Below, one piece after another: positions 1-9,011 of a stretch of DNA of 64,000 nt (the first letter of the stretch is position 1; every line of letters begins with the position of its first letter). Position numbers and translations under genes: made by a program. The DNA comes from Treponema berlinense (GTDB lineage Bacteria; Spirochaetota; Spirochaetia; Treponematales; Treponemataceae): assembly GCF_900167025.1 (NCBI RefSeq), contig NZ_FUXC01000004.1, forward strand, positions 62,001-126,000. Direction: 5' to 3'. Under the pieces are notes generated by a model, which was given only the letters and a program-made list of their open reading frames with translations, searched no databases and was not told the DNA's origin.

Positions 1-2
1 AT

Positions 3-167
3 CATCCGGGAGGACACGCGGAGCCTTCTGACGACGACATAGAAACGACTAGAAGACTGTCCTTAGGCTGTGAACTTTTAGGGATTCCCCTGCTCGACCA
101 CATAATTATAACAAAAAACAGTTACTTTAGTTTTCTTGAACATGGTCTGTTGCCGACCTGTGAATAA
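3..167 (+). CDS. radC: RadC family protein (JAB/MPN+ domain), C-terminal part only
   Basis: The first in-frame codon is at base 3 and the frame runs to a TAA at 165-167, giving the last 54 residues of a protein whose start lies before the window. It opens with HPGGHAEPSDDD and ends with HIIITKNSYFSFLEHGLLP. This matches the end of the RadC/JAB fold: the HxHPxGxxxPSxxD metal-binding motif followed by the DHIII..YFSF strand. RadC proteins were named for DNA repair, but the biochemical role is unsettled. The first His of the metal motif is just outside the window. The 33-bp gap to the next gene holds a TATAAT at 178-183, so the next operon probably has its own promoter. Confidence 0.85.
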   Translation, partial: HPGGHAEPSDDDIETTRRLSLGCELLGIPLLDHIIITKNSYFSFLEHGLLPTCE

Positions 168-200
168 TCGGGTAAATTATAATAAAGGTCTAGTTAATTT

Positions 201-1868
201 ATGTCATTGCAAAGATTTACTGCTTTTTTAGCAATTTTTATAATTTCGGCAGGTGCTTTATTTTCTGACGAAAACGCATCTTCTTCGGGAATTTTTGTCG
301 AAGACAAATCCGTTCAGAAAGGATTTGAATTTGATGAGGCATATTCAACTTATCCGGAATTATTAGAATCTGACAGAAAATCTGCAATCGAAAAAGAAAA
401 AACAAAAATCACGGTAAAATCAAACGTTCCGAATGCAGAAGTCTTTTTGAACGGCAATTTTGAAGGCCACACAAATTTAACGGTAAACGACCTTCCCGCC
501 GGCCGCTACAATCTGCGCGTAAAAAAAACAGGCTATAAACCAAAATTCTACAGGATAAATGTTCCCCAGGGAGAAGAACGCGTTTTTTATGTAGAACTTG
601 AAAAGTACGAAGGAACAGTAAATTTTATTGCAGTTCAACCAGAAACTTTAATTTATGTCGACAACACAAAAATCAGCGGAAACATCGTTAAACTTGAAGA
701 AGGAAGCCACACGGTTTTTGCAAAAAAATTCGGCTACAAGAGCGAATCTTCATCTATCTACGTTCCAAGAAATTCATATCAAATAATCACAATCCGCCTT
801 CAGGAAGCACAGTTTTCGGTTTCAAATTTCAGGGCAAACAAGGAGCGCTTTAATCCGGCGTTAAAAGGTTCTGCAGGTCAGATAAAATTCAATTTTGAAG
901 TTACTTCGTTCGGAAACGGAACCTTAACAATAAAAGATTCTTTGGGAAATTCCGTCATAAGCCGGAACTTGCCTGGCTTTACAACCTGGACTCAAAATGT
1001 AATTTGGGACGGAATCGCACAAAACGGAACAAAAATTCAAGACGGAACTTACACTGCAATTCTCGAATCCGGCGAACAAAAATTTTCGGTTGATTTTTCG
1101 GCAGACAGCTCGATAAAAATTCCTTCAGCCTCAATTACGGCAAGCGGTTCTGGAATTGGAATTCTTCCGGCAGCCTTTAATTTTCCTGAAAAAACATTCT
1201 GTGTCGGCGTAAATGCCGGCATAATTTGCGCCTTTGAAAATAAAAATTTTTATTGCGCGCCGCTTTCAACTTTTTTTGCCTATTCTTTTTCAAAAAATGT
1301 CGAACTTTCAGCAAAAGTCGGGTTAAACGCAGGACACGAAGGTTCTTCGCCTTTTATAAATTCAGCCTTAAAATTTACCGCTTCAAAAAAACAGGCTGAT
1401 TTTGACATGGATTTTGGTTTTTTGATAAGAGCTGGAGGAGCTAAAAACAAACCGTTCGAGCCTTACGGAGCAGACAATGGCTACGGTCTTGGCGGAGGCC
1501 TTGTTTTTGGACTGGATTTTAATAATTTTTATGCAGGAATTTCATCAGAATTCACTTTTGCAACTTCCACATTCAACACAAAAAACGACAATTACGATAA
1601 AGTATTAAGAAACGGAATATGCTTTCAATTAAAGGGACAGTCAGTTTCGTTTGCAATTTACAGCGCGTTGAATTCTTCTTTTGGAACAACAGCCCTCGAA
1701 AACGACAGCAGAAGTTCAAATTCAATCGAATTTTTAAGAGCGGTTGATGTTGGATTCGACTTCCAAATTGCATTAAATTCTCTAAATCTAAATTTGCGCT
1801 CAAACGCACAAATTTTTGAGAATCAAACTTATTTAAAAACAGAAGCCGGAATTTCCATGCTTTTATAA
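201..1868 (+). CDS. Exported PEGA-domain protein with FlgD-like Ig fold and predicted C-terminal beta-barrel
   Basis: This 555-residue protein starts MSLQRFTAFLAIFIISAGALF, a Sec signal peptide. Two PEGA-type repeats follow at roughly residues 72-133 and 138-200 (NAEVFLNGNFEGH and TLIYVDNTKISG, each followed by a G-Y-K/KS turn). PEGA domains are surface beta-sandwich modules. Residues about 215-310 resemble the FlgD/CHU-type Ig fold (VIWDGIAQNGTKIQDGTY). The rest is rich in alternating hydrophobic residues with glycine/aromatic turns and looks like an outer-membrane barrel, though that is inferred from composition. It is first in an operon with htrA (16-bp gap), a lipase and earP. The likely -10 is TATAAT at 178-183; a weak AAAGG precedes the ATG. 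Function unknown; an envelope role is likely. Confidence 0.75.
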   Translation: MSLQRFTAFLAIFIISAGALFSDENASSSGIFVEDKSVQKGFEFDEAYSTYPELLESDRKSAIEKEKTKITVKSNVPNAEVFLNGNFEGHTNLTVNDLPAGRYNLRVKKTGYKPKFYRINVPQGEERVFYVELEKYEGTVNFIAVQPETLIYVDNTKISGNIVKLEEGSHTVFAKKFGYKSESSSIYVPRNSYQIITIRLQEAQFSVSNFRANKERFNPALKGSAGQIKFNFEVTSFGNGTLTIKDSLGNSVISRNLPGFTTWTQNVIWDGIAQNGTKIQDGTYTAILESGEQKFSVDFSADSSIKIPSASITASGSGIGILPAAFNFPEKTFCVGVNAGIICAFENKNFYCAPLSTFFAYSFSKNVELSAKVGLNAGHEGSSPFINSALKFTASKKQADFDMDFGFLIRAGGAKNKPFEPYGADNGYGLGGGLVFGLDFNNFYAGISSEFTFATSTFNTKNDNYDKVLRNGICFQLKGQSVSFAIYSALNSSFGTTALENDSRSSNSIEFLRAVDVGFDFQIALNSLNLNLRSNAQIFENQTYLKTEAGISMLL

Positions 1869-1884
1869 AAACTGGAGGCAAAAG

Positions 1885-3168
1885 ATGAAATTATATTCAA
1901 AACAGCAGATGATAAAAAACACATTAACTGGAATTCTTGCAGGCGCCATTTGTGCTAGCGCGGCATTTTTTGCAGTTCAAAAAAACTTAAAGTCTGAAAA
2001 CTCTGAAAAAACAAGCCAGACACAGACCGGGGACGTTCAAAACCAGCAGAATTCCGAAAAAGCAGAATTTGTTGAAGAAGTTTTGCCTCAAAAAAATATT
2101 GTAACACCGGCCGCCTCTCCGGTTTCTCAATACACTCAGGACGAAGAGCAGAATATTTTTGTTTACGAAAAATGCAACGAAGCAGTTGTAAACATTACAA
2201 CGCAGGTTATGGGAATCAACTGGTTTTTAGAGCCTGTCGTTCAAGACGGAGGCTCAGGCTCAGGCTCGATAATCGACGAACGCGGATATGTGGTTACAAA
2301 CGTGCATGTAATCAGCAAGGCAAACAAAATCAACATCTCGCTCGCTGACGGAACCAGTTATCCAGGAACAGTCATAGGAAAAGATATTGAAAGCGACATT
2401 GCGGTTTTAAAATTTGATCCGCCGGAAAATGTAAAGCTTAAGACAATCAATTTTGGAGATTCAAGCACGTTAAAAGTTGGACAGAAAGTTATTGCAATCG
2501 GAAACCCTTTTGCCCTTGAACGAACAATGACAACAGGAATAATTTCCGGACTGGGAAGACCGATTCAGGAAAGCGCAAATGTAATTATCAGAAATATGAT
2601 TCAAACCGATGCCGCAATCAATCCAGGAAATTCTGGAGGACCGCTTTTGGACACAAAAGGAAGAATGGTCGGCATAAACACAATGATAATTTCAAATTCA
2701 GGCTCATCTGCCGGAATTGGCTTTGCAGTTCCTGTAAGCACGGCGCAACGCGTTGTAAACGACCTGTTAAAATACGGAAAAGTCCGCCGCGGAACAATCC
2801 AAATATCTCCGGTTCAGATGACTTCAAGCATTGCGCAATATGCAGGCTTAAAAATCAATTACGGAATTCTCGTAAGCCAGGTAAAAGAAGGCAGCAGCGC
2901 AGAAAAAGCAGGAATTTTGGGCGGAACAAAACCTGTTCAATACGGAAGCCGCTTTAATCCATCTACAATTTACCTTGGCGGCGACATAATCACAGGAATC
3001 GACGGAATAAACATTCGCACTTACGCAGATTACACGAGCGCGCTCGAATCCAAAAAACCGAATGACACAGTAACCGTGACAGTTTTCCGCAACGGCAATT
3101 TTGAAAAAATCAAACTTGTTCTCGATGGAATTGACACCGATTCAGAATCCAGAGGAACTTCGCTTTAA
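1885..3168 (+). CDS. htrA: HtrA/DegP-family periplasmic serine protease with PDZ domain
   Basis: This 427-residue S1C protease/chaperone acts on misfolded envelope proteins. Residues 12-32 are a hydrophobic signal anchor, followed by a Gln/Ser/Glu-rich linker to about residue 90. The catalytic triad is visible: His141 in TNVHVISKA, Asp171 in ESDIAVLKF, and Ser250 in INPGNSGGPL. One PDZ domain covers about residues 310-410 (GSSAEKAGI, GGDIITGIDG). Most DegP proteins carry two PDZ domains; one is typical of DegS/HtrA forms. A strong GGAGG lies 8 bp before the ATG. It is the second gene of the envelope operon, between the PEGA protein and the lipase. Confidence 0.93.
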   Translation: MKLYSKQQMIKNTLTGILAGAICASAAFFAVQKNLKSENSEKTSQTQTGDVQNQQNSEKAEFVEEVLPQKNIVTPAASPVSQYTQDEEQNIFVYEKCNEAVVNITTQVMGINWFLEPVVQDGGSGSGSIIDERGYVVTNVHVISKANKINISLADGTSYPGTVIGKDIESDIAVLKFDPPENVKLKTINFGDSSTLKVGQKVIAIGNPFALERTMTTGIISGLGRPIQESANVIIRNMIQTDAAINPGNSGGPLLDTKGRMVGINTMIISNSGSSAGIGFAVPVSTAQRVVNDLLKYGKVRRGTIQISPVQMTSSIAQYAGLKINYGILVSQVKEGSSAEKAGILGGTKPVQYGSRFNPSTIYLGGDIITGIDGINIRTYADYTSALESKKPNDTVTVTVFRNGNFEKIKLVLDGIDTDSESRGTSL

Positions 3169-3187
3169 AATTTAAGGAAAGAGAAAA

Positions 3188-5377
3188 ATGAATTTAATAA
3201 AAAAAACTCTCATCCCAGTTGCCATTTTTGCAGCGGCGGCACTTTTGCAAGCAGAGAAAATTTCGTTTCCAGTAAAAAGCCTCATTACAATCGAAGAAAA
3301 TCCAATAATGATTTCGGCAGACTGGAATGAAAAATGGTTCGGCGAAAAACCGGCTTCTATTTATAACCACAACATTGCGCGTATTGCCGGAATTTTTTCT
3401 GCCGTTTCTTACGAAGACAGCGACATCGGGAAAAATTCAAATTTAATTCTTCAATGCTACAAAGCCCTTGGAATTTCAGAAAAACAGATTGAATTTCATT
3501 ATTCTGTCAACTACGACAATCCGGTCTGGGGAAACGACCAGGCGGCTTTTAGTTTTGCGATAAAACAAATCAACGGCTCAAATTCAAAAAAAAATCTGAT
3601 TATAATTGTAATCCGCGGAACTCCGCTCAACGCAAACGAATGGATTTCAAACGTTAATATTTCCGACAAAACCGGCAATGAAGCCGAATATCACGAAGGT
3701 TTTTTCAAGACCACAAAACTCGTCGAAAACGCGCTGATTGCCTTTCTTTTGCGAAATAAAATCGACATTGACGACAGTTGCTTTTTAATCACAGGACACT
3801 CCCGTGGAGCGGCAATTGCAAACCTTCTTTCAGCCCAATTGTGCGATGCTGAACTTTTTGACACAAATTACATCTACACATACACCTTTGCCTCTCCAAA
3901 CGTTACGACAAACGACAGCGTTTATGACAAAAAATACGACTTTATCTGGAATATTGTAAATGCCGAAGACATTGTTCCGACAGTTCCGCCAAATTACAAA
4001 AGCTGGAAATACAAAAAATACGGTCAGACAAAAGTTTTAATAAACAACTGGAATACCGATCCTCAAAAATACGAAGAAGAATATATTCCTGCAATGAACA
4101 AATACTTTAAAAAATTCATGCTCCGCGACTACTGTCCGTTTACGACAGGTCCATTTTTGCCGATTCAATGCACTACAATTCTCTCAAAACTGAACAAAAA
4201 CGTTTACAACTTTTACAACGGAATTACAGCACTTCACGACCGCTCAATTTCTGCTTTCTGGAGAGTTTTTCCCAAAAAAGACGAGACAAAAGTCGAAAAT
4301 AAAACCGAAGAAAAACCAGTTTCAAGGACAGAAAAACAGGGTGCAATTTTTGCAGCGGCAACCCGGTGGTGCTATAAAAATTTCGATGTTGATATAAATT
4401 ATTTAATCAACTGCTTTGCCGATATGCACGCAATGGAAACTTACCTTTCGTGGATTATGTCGGTTGATGCGGAAAATGTTTATTCATCTGTCGGAACTGA
4501 CATTCTTCTCTTAAAAGGCGCCGGCGACTATGCAGTTTTTGACTGCGACGGAAAAGTCGTAGCAACAATTTTAGACGGGAAAGTTAATTTTTCAAAAGTA
4601 GAGCTTCCGTTGGCGGCAAATTCCCTTCTTCAAGGACAGGTTGCTCTCGGACTTCCAGTAAACCGAAAGTTCAAAATTGCGGTAAGCAAAGAAAGCATTA
4701 TTCCTACAATGTTAAAAGTTTCCGTCCAGCATTATTCTGCCGCCGGAGTTTTTATTGACGAATCCGAAGAAACAATTCTATATCCATACAACTCAAAAAT
4801 TTACAGCTGCCATTCAGAAACTCTAACTCCAGCCTTTACAAAAATTGATTTTGAAAAAATCGGCAATCCAGAAGCCAATATAATCCGCAAAAAAGGAAAT
4901 CTAAAAAATATTTCAAAATTCAGGGTGCTGGGAGAATTTTCTACTTCAACAAGCGGTTCATTCAACGCAGGAATCCATGCCGGTTCAACAAAAATCTACG
5001 GCTCGCTGCTTTTAGGACACAATGCCGCAAAAATCGGTCGTTCATTCGAGGCAAGTCCGGGAATTGGACATCAGAGCATTTTAGTAAGCAAAATTCTTCT
5101 CGATACAGAAATTTTTGCAAATCTTTTTTATGCCTATTCCGACGACATCGAAGAAAAAGACGACCGCTTCAACGTTGTGCCGAGCGTAAGATTTTCTCTT
5201 TCGTTCAAGCCTCGCCACAGAACTCAATTGTTTATGGCGGCAAATTTAGATATGCATATTTCAGAGTTTAACGATGCGGCCTTTGACGACGCATACCGCT
5301 TAAAAACAACAGGCCAGGTCTGGACAGGTTCAAAAATGCGGATAGTACCAAACCTGTCTTTTGGAATAAAATTCTAA
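3188..5377 (+). CDS. Exported class 3 (Lipase_3) alpha/beta-hydrolase
   Basis: The 729-residue product has a signal peptide (residues 1-22, ending LLQA). Its N-terminal half carries Lipase_3 hallmarks: an oxyanion strand (LIIIVIRGTPLNANEW), the nucleophile elbow GHSRG with Ser205, and a catalytic Asp in NAEDIVPTVPP. The third residue is probably the His in ALHDRS. Such enzymes cleave esters of acylglycerols or phospholipids. Residues after about 440 do not match the lipase fold; the end is rich in beta structure with a terminal aromatic/Phe, so it may be outer-membrane associated. AAGGA lies before the ATG. The stop codon is followed immediately by the start of earP (TAAATG), so the two are probably translationally coupled. 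Confidence 0.82.
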   Translation: MNLIKKTLIPVAIFAAAALLQAEKISFPVKSLITIEENPIMISADWNEKWFGEKPASIYNHNIARIAGIFSAVSYEDSDIGKNSNLILQCYKALGISEKQIEFHYSVNYDNPVWGNDQAAFSFAIKQINGSNSKKNLIIIVIRGTPLNANEWISNVNISDKTGNEAEYHEGFFKTTKLVENALIAFLLRNKIDIDDSCFLITGHSRGAAIANLLSAQLCDAELFDTNYIYTYTFASPNVTTNDSVYDKKYDFIWNIVNAEDIVPTVPPNYKSWKYKKYGQTKVLINNWNTDPQKYEEEYIPAMNKYFKKFMLRDYCPFTTGPFLPIQCTTILSKLNKNVYNFYNGITALHDRSISAFWRVFPKKDETKVENKTEEKPVSRTEKQGAIFAAATRWCYKNFDVDINYLINCFADMHAMETYLSWIMSVDAENVYSSVGTDILLLKGAGDYAVFDCDGKVVATILDGKVNFSKVELPLAANSLLQGQVALGLPVNRKFKIAVSKESIIPTMLKVSVQHYSAAGVFIDESEETILYPYNSKIYSCHSETLTPAFTKIDFEKIGNPEANIIRKKGNLKNISKFRVLGEFSTSTSGSFNAGIHAGSTKIYGSLLLGHNAAKIGRSFEASPGIGHQSILVSKILLDTEIFANLFYAYSDDIEEKDDRFNVVPSVRFSLSFKPRHRTQLFMAANLDMHISEFNDAAFDDAYRLKTTGQVWTGSKMRIVPNLSFGIKF

Positions 5378-6520
5378 ATGCAAAACAAGAATATAATGAT
5401 TTTGTGCAAGGTTGTGGACAATTTTGGCGATATTGGAGTTGTCTACAGACTTGCAAAAGCCTTGAGCGACCTCGATTCTTCTCTAAACCTTACAATTGTC
5501 TGTTCAAATTTGGAAAGTTTTGCTTCAATGGCAAAAAAAATTGAGCCCGACAAAAAATCTCAATTTTTCGACTACAAAAACACAAGATGGCAAATTTTAG
5601 ACTGGAACCAGAGCGAAGATTTTACATTCAGTTCAAAGCCTTTTCCAATTATTCTCGAATGTTTTCAGTGCGGACGGCCAGAGTGGCTTGAAAAAATTCT
5701 TTTTGACAAGAATGCAAAAGAAATTTTCCATATTTTTAATATCGAATACTTAACGGCAGAAGAATATGCCGACGACTTTCATCTTTTAAAATGCTATACG
5801 CGAAGTCCAAACGTAAAAAAAATGTTTTTTATGCCGGGCTTTACAAAAAAAACGGCAGGACTTTTAATCGACAGCCAGTTTTTAAAAACCTTAAAAGAAT
5901 CAAAGACTCTTCCAAAAAACAAAAATGAATTTTGCGTTACAATTTTTTCTTACGAACGCGAATTTGTTCAGATTTTTAACTCTCTAAACCGCATACAGGA
6001 AGCTCAGAGACAAAAAAATCCGGACTTTTGCGTAAAAGTTCTTGCGGCCGCAGGAAAAAGCCTGCCTTTTGCAAAAAAAGCCTGGGAGCAGACCGGAAAA
6101 AAATTGAATTTCGTCCAACTGCCTTTTTTAACGCAGGAAGAATGGGATAAAATTCTCTGCACAAGCGACTTTAACTTTGTCCGTGGCGAAGAAAGCCTTG
6201 CAAGGGCCTGTCTTTCCGGCAAACCATTTTTCTGGCATGCATACGTTCAGGACGAAAATTACCAGCTCGTAAAGGTTAATGCCCTTTTAGAAAAAATACT
6301 GCCCTTTGTTTGCGGCAAAAACTTAAAAAACGAGCTTTCATCGCTTTGGAACGAATACAACACTCCAGGCGCAGAATTAAACGAAAGCGAACTTTATGAC
6401 TTTCTTCAAAAATCAGCACAAGGCGAGTTAACGGCTTATTTTGAAAACTTTTCTGAAAATCTTTTTCAAAACGGCAACCTTGCAAAAAACCTGCTCAACT
6501 TTCTTGAAACCTTGCAGTAG
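5378..6520 (+). CDS. earP: EF-P arginine rhamnosyltransferase EarP
   Basis: EarP transfers rhamnose from dTDP-rhamnose to Arg32 of elongation factor P, which activates EF-P to rescue ribosomes stalled at polyproline. The 380-residue protein opens with KVVDNFGDIGVVYRLAK, the family signature, giving Asp14 and Asp18 at the places of the two catalytic aspartates described in Pseudomonas EarP. FVRGEESLARA near residue 267 matches the nucleotide-sugar site containing the conserved Glu. HAYVQDENY follows, as in the family. The next gene is efp, and EarP and EF-P genes are neighbours in bacteria that use this system. The start abuts the lipase stop with only a weak ribosome site, which suggests coupling. 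Confidence 0.93.
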   Translation: MQNKNIMILCKVVDNFGDIGVVYRLAKALSDLDSSLNLTIVCSNLESFASMAKKIEPDKKSQFFDYKNTRWQILDWNQSEDFTFSSKPFPIILECFQCGRPEWLEKILFDKNAKEIFHIFNIEYLTAEEYADDFHLLKCYTRSPNVKKMFFMPGFTKKTAGLLIDSQFLKTLKESKTLPKNKNEFCVTIFSYEREFVQIFNSLNRIQEAQRQKNPDFCVKVLAAAGKSLPFAKKAWEQTGKKLNFVQLPFLTQEEWDKILCTSDFNFVRGEESLARACLSGKPFFWHAYVQDENYQLVKVNALLEKILPFVCGKNLKNELSSLWNEYNTPGAELNESELYDFLQKSAQGELTAYFENFSENLFQNGNLAKNLLNFLETLQ

Positions 6521-6549
6521 TTGAAAAAAAGTCCAATAAGCACTAATAT
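6521..6549 (+). promoter_or_regulatory. Predicted sigma-70 promoter for efp
   Basis: TTGAAA at 6521-6526 and TAATAT at 6544-6549 are separated by 17 bp, and lie immediately after the earP stop. Transcription would start near 6556, leaving a leader of about 30 nt with GAGGT before the ATG. It would let efp be expressed more strongly than the upstream operon. Confidence 0.6.
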
Positions 6550-6586
6550 TATAGAATAAACGTTTATTTTTTTGAGGTAACATATT

Positions 6587-7156
6587 ATGTTAATGACAAA
6601 CGAAATCAGAGTCGGAACAGCTTTTATGTATGAAGGCAGCCCTCTTATTGTTCAGAAACTTCTCGGACAGAAAGGCGGACGCCAGGGCATGGTTACAAAC
6701 CTCCGCGTTCAGAATATCGTAACAGGTTCAACAATGCAGCTTGGTCTTGATGCCGGTGAAAAATTTGAGGAAGTTGACCTTGTTAAAAAAACTGTAAAAC
6801 TTTCTTACATCGATGGCAACGAATATCACTTTATGGATCAGGAAACTTACGATGACATCATGCTGGACAAAGATTATCTTGGCGACAATGCCGGCTACAT
6901 CTCTCCAGATGACGACTACGAAGTTTCTGTCACTTACTACAACGACAAACCAGTTGGCGTTGTTCTCCCGGTAAACGTAACACGCACAATCACATACTGC
7001 GAACCAGGTGTAAAAGGCGATACTTCTGGAAAATCAACAAAACCTGCAACTCTCGACACAGGAATGGAAGTAAAAGTTCCTTTGTTCTGTAACACAGACG
7101 ACCGCATCGTAATCGATACACGCGACGGTTCATTCGTAGAACGCGCAAAGGACTAA
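6587..7156 (+). CDS. efp: Elongation factor P
   Basis: EF-P binds between the P and E sites and promotes peptide-bond formation at proline stretches. The 189-residue length is standard. The KOW-like N-domain loop reads QKGGRQGM, and with this ATG the arginine is residue 32, exactly the residue modified by EarP; lysine-type EF-P has Lys at this place. The C-terminal OB domain has the signature GDTSGKSTKPATLDTG. GAGGT sits 9 bp before the chosen ATG; a second in-frame ATG two codons later would shift the arginine to residue 30. It follows earP by 66 bp and is closed by a strong terminator. Confidence 0.97.
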   Translation: MLMTNEIRVGTAFMYEGSPLIVQKLLGQKGGRQGMVTNLRVQNIVTGSTMQLGLDAGEKFEEVDLVKKTVKLSYIDGNEYHFMDQETYDDIMLDKDYLGDNAGYISPDDDYEVSVTYYNDKPVGVVLPVNVTRTITYCEPGVKGDTSGKSTKPATLDTGMEVKVPLFCNTDDRIVIDTRDGSFVERAKD

Positions 7157-7177
7157 TTTCTTAACAGTTGCGTAAAC

Positions 7178-7226
7178 AAAAATCCCCGAAAAAAGTCATT
7201 TAGCTTAATTCGGGGATTTTTTATTT
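7178..7226 (+). terminator. Rho-independent terminator after efp
   Basis: The arms AAAAATCCCCGAA (7178-7190) and TTCGGGGATTTTT (7209-7221) pair perfectly around an 18-nt loop and run into a T tract. It closes the earP-efp unit. Confidence 0.9.
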
Positions 7227-7240
7227 TTAAATTTTAATTT

Positions 7241-7350
7241 GGGGTCATTTTTTGCTGCGCAAAAAACCGGGCTATTCGTGGCTACGGCGTCTTACGCGCC
7301 TCCGGTGCTGCGCACCCGCTCCGCCGCCACTACTATCCCTTGCCCGAAAA
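7241..7350 (+). repeat. Branched-hairpin repeat, copy 1 (GGGGTCA end type)
   Basis: This intergenic GC-rich element lies between the efp terminator and the 3' end of the DUF1302-like gene. Closing arms are GGGTCA and TTGCCC. First hairpin: TTTTTTGC-TGC-GCAAAAAA. Inner stems: GGGCTA with TATCCC, then GTGGC with GCCAC. A terminal hairpin is GGTGC-TGC-GCACC. The layout is the same as in the copies at 13994, 21221, 24332, 28099, 32814, 35134 and 57375, but the paired sequences differ. Confidence 0.8.
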
Positions 7351-7359
7351 TGGCGATTA

Positions 7360-8940
7360 TTAGAACGTGTATTTTGCTCCCAACTGAACAAAACCGTTGT
7401 TATGCCAGCCTTCAAATTCAGTTTTTTCGCTCTTGTAGCTTGCCATGTACATTCCTTTTGCACAGAACTCAAGTCCGTCAGAAACATACCATGTGATTTT
7501 TGGCATTACAATCAGATCATAATGCTGGAAACCGTAAACAGCGCTTACTTCTGGCTTAACTTTTCCATGATTCCAGCTGTCAGAAATATTTACGACAACT
7601 TTATTGTCATTTTCAAAAGTTCCGCTTTCTGTATCAAGCACTCCTAAATCGTTGATCTTGTCGTGGTTAAGAATGTATTTTCCCTGAAACTGAACGTTCA
7701 TGTTAAGTTCGCTTAAAGGCAAGTCGCGGTCAAAACCAAATACCCAGCCTACTGAATTATTATGAACCTTCGGATCGTCTCCAGCTGTGTCCTTTGTCAA
7801 ATTGTATGCACCTTCTGCGCGGAAGTTGTATGCGCCGAAAGTTTTTGCCGCTTCAAGACCGAATACCTGTAAAAAGTCGTAGTCAATAAATTTGTCGTCG
7901 TCATCCGCACTTCCCTTTGAAAGATAAGTGCTCACAAAAGAGTCGATTTTTGAGTTATCAAACGAAGCGCGCTTATCACGTCCTACATAATAGCTCAATC
8001 CCCAGTCAAGAGAGCCTGTTGTAGTTGTAAAACGGGCACCTGCCTGCATATATTTGAGTTGTTTTGTGTCAGGATAAAGATTGTCTGCAAGAGAAGATGA
8101 GTTGCTGAGCATTGCTGTGTAAAGAGACTGCGCATTTACCGCTTTATTTTTTGCCGCTAATTTTTGCTCATCTGTTGATGCAGATGCCATTATGCTAGCC
8201 AATTCTGCATTTGCCGTTCCAGCATTGACTCCTTGTACTACAATCGCAGTTCCAGCTTTATTAGTCAACTCGCTTTTCAAACCTGCAACCTGAGCCGGAA
8301 CCCATCTTCCAGAAGCGGCATAGCGGTCTGCTGTCATTGTTGGGGTCCAAACCAGTTCAAATCTGCTCGAAGAAAAAGGGCCAACGTCTTTTGGAACATT
8401 GTAAAGCACACGAATCATCGGTTCTGCAATTCTTCTGTCGATGTAGTCAGGAATTATAAAATCCGTGTAGTCGTTTGCGTTAAAATTGTCTATAGCATGC
8501 AGCTTGTCGCCTTTTCCCCAGACAACCTTCATTTTTCCTGCCTGAACAACAAAATTTCCGAGATAAGATTCAAGTGTAAGCTCGTCAATTACATCTTCCC
8601 TGTAATTTTCAAGAACGTCCTTGCTGAATGCGAATTTTGCTTCTGCAGAAACTGCCGAATTTGAATATTTTAAATTGATTTTTCCTTTTGGAGTTGTGTC
8701 GGTTTTCCACTCGTCAACAGGAAGTCCGTATTCATTCTCATCATCAAAATAAGCGCGAAAATCAATCTGCGCTTCTCCGTTTACTTCAAGGGCACCGCCG
8801 GCAAAAGAAGCGGACGAATCACCAAAATCTCCGCCAAAGTCGCTTCCAAAATCATCGCCAAAATCAAAATCATCAGCAAAGGCAAAACCTGCTGTAAAAA
8901 GTGCGGCTGTAAAAAGCCCGATAAATTTTATTTTTTTCAT
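7360..8940 (-). CDS. DUF1302-like outer-membrane protein of an RND export module
   Basis: The 526-residue protein has a signal peptide (cleavage after GFAFA), then an acidic DFG-rich stretch at residues 23-43 (DDFDFGDDFGSDFGGDFGD). The remainder looks like a beta-barrel and contains GKMKVVWGKGDKLHAIDNFN followed by DYIDRRI, resembling the R/K-VVWGxGD..N.NP motif of DUF1302 proteins. Such proteins are found with an MMPL transporter and a LolA-like protein, as here. The end is TYTF-like with a terminal Phe, typical of barrels. AGGAAT precedes the ATG. It is last in the minus-strand operon, but a terminator lies just upstream, so it may be expressed at a reduced level. Substrate unknown. Confidence 0.75.
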   Translation of the reverse strand: MKKIKFIGLFTAALFTAGFAFADDFDFGDDFGSDFGGDFGDSSASFAGGALEVNGEAQIDFRAYFDDENEYGLPVDEWKTDTTPKGKINLKYSNSAVSAEAKFAFSKDVLENYREDVIDELTLESYLGNFVVQAGKMKVVWGKGDKLHAIDNFNANDYTDFIIPDYIDRRIAEPMIRVLYNVPKDVGPFSSSRFELVWTPTMTADRYAASGRWVPAQVAGLKSELTNKAGTAIVVQGVNAGTANAELASIMASASTDEQKLAAKNKAVNAQSLYTAMLSNSSSLADNLYPDTKQLKYMQAGARFTTTTGSLDWGLSYYVGRDKRASFDNSKIDSFVSTYLSKGSADDDDKFIDYDFLQVFGLEAAKTFGAYNFRAEGAYNLTKDTAGDDPKVHNNSVGWVFGFDRDLPLSELNMNVQFQGKYILNHDKINDLGVLDTESGTFENDNKVVVNISDSWNHGKVKPEVSAVYGFQHYDLIVMPKITWYVSDGLEFCAKGMYMASYKSEKTEFEGWHNNGFVQLGAKYTF

Positions 8941-8954
8941 AAACTATTCCTATA

Positions 8955-9004
8955 AATAAAAAACTCCGCCACAACAGAACTAAACAAACCGCTGCAACGG
9001 AGTT
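8955..9004 (-). terminator. Terminator or attenuator inside the RND operon
   Basis: On the minus strand AACTCCG (9004-8998) pairs with CGGAGTT (8968-8962) and is followed by a run of T. It lies between the LolA-like gene and the DUF1302-like gene. Partial read-through would set the ratio of the two products. A near-identical 7-bp stem is used at 30181-30214. Confidence 0.75.
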
Positions 9005-9011
9005 AAATCAA

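Noticed and set aside
7239-7647. Overlapping frames of 85 and 131 residues at repeat copy 1
   Set aside because: They start in the repeat and read antisense into the DUF1302-like gene.
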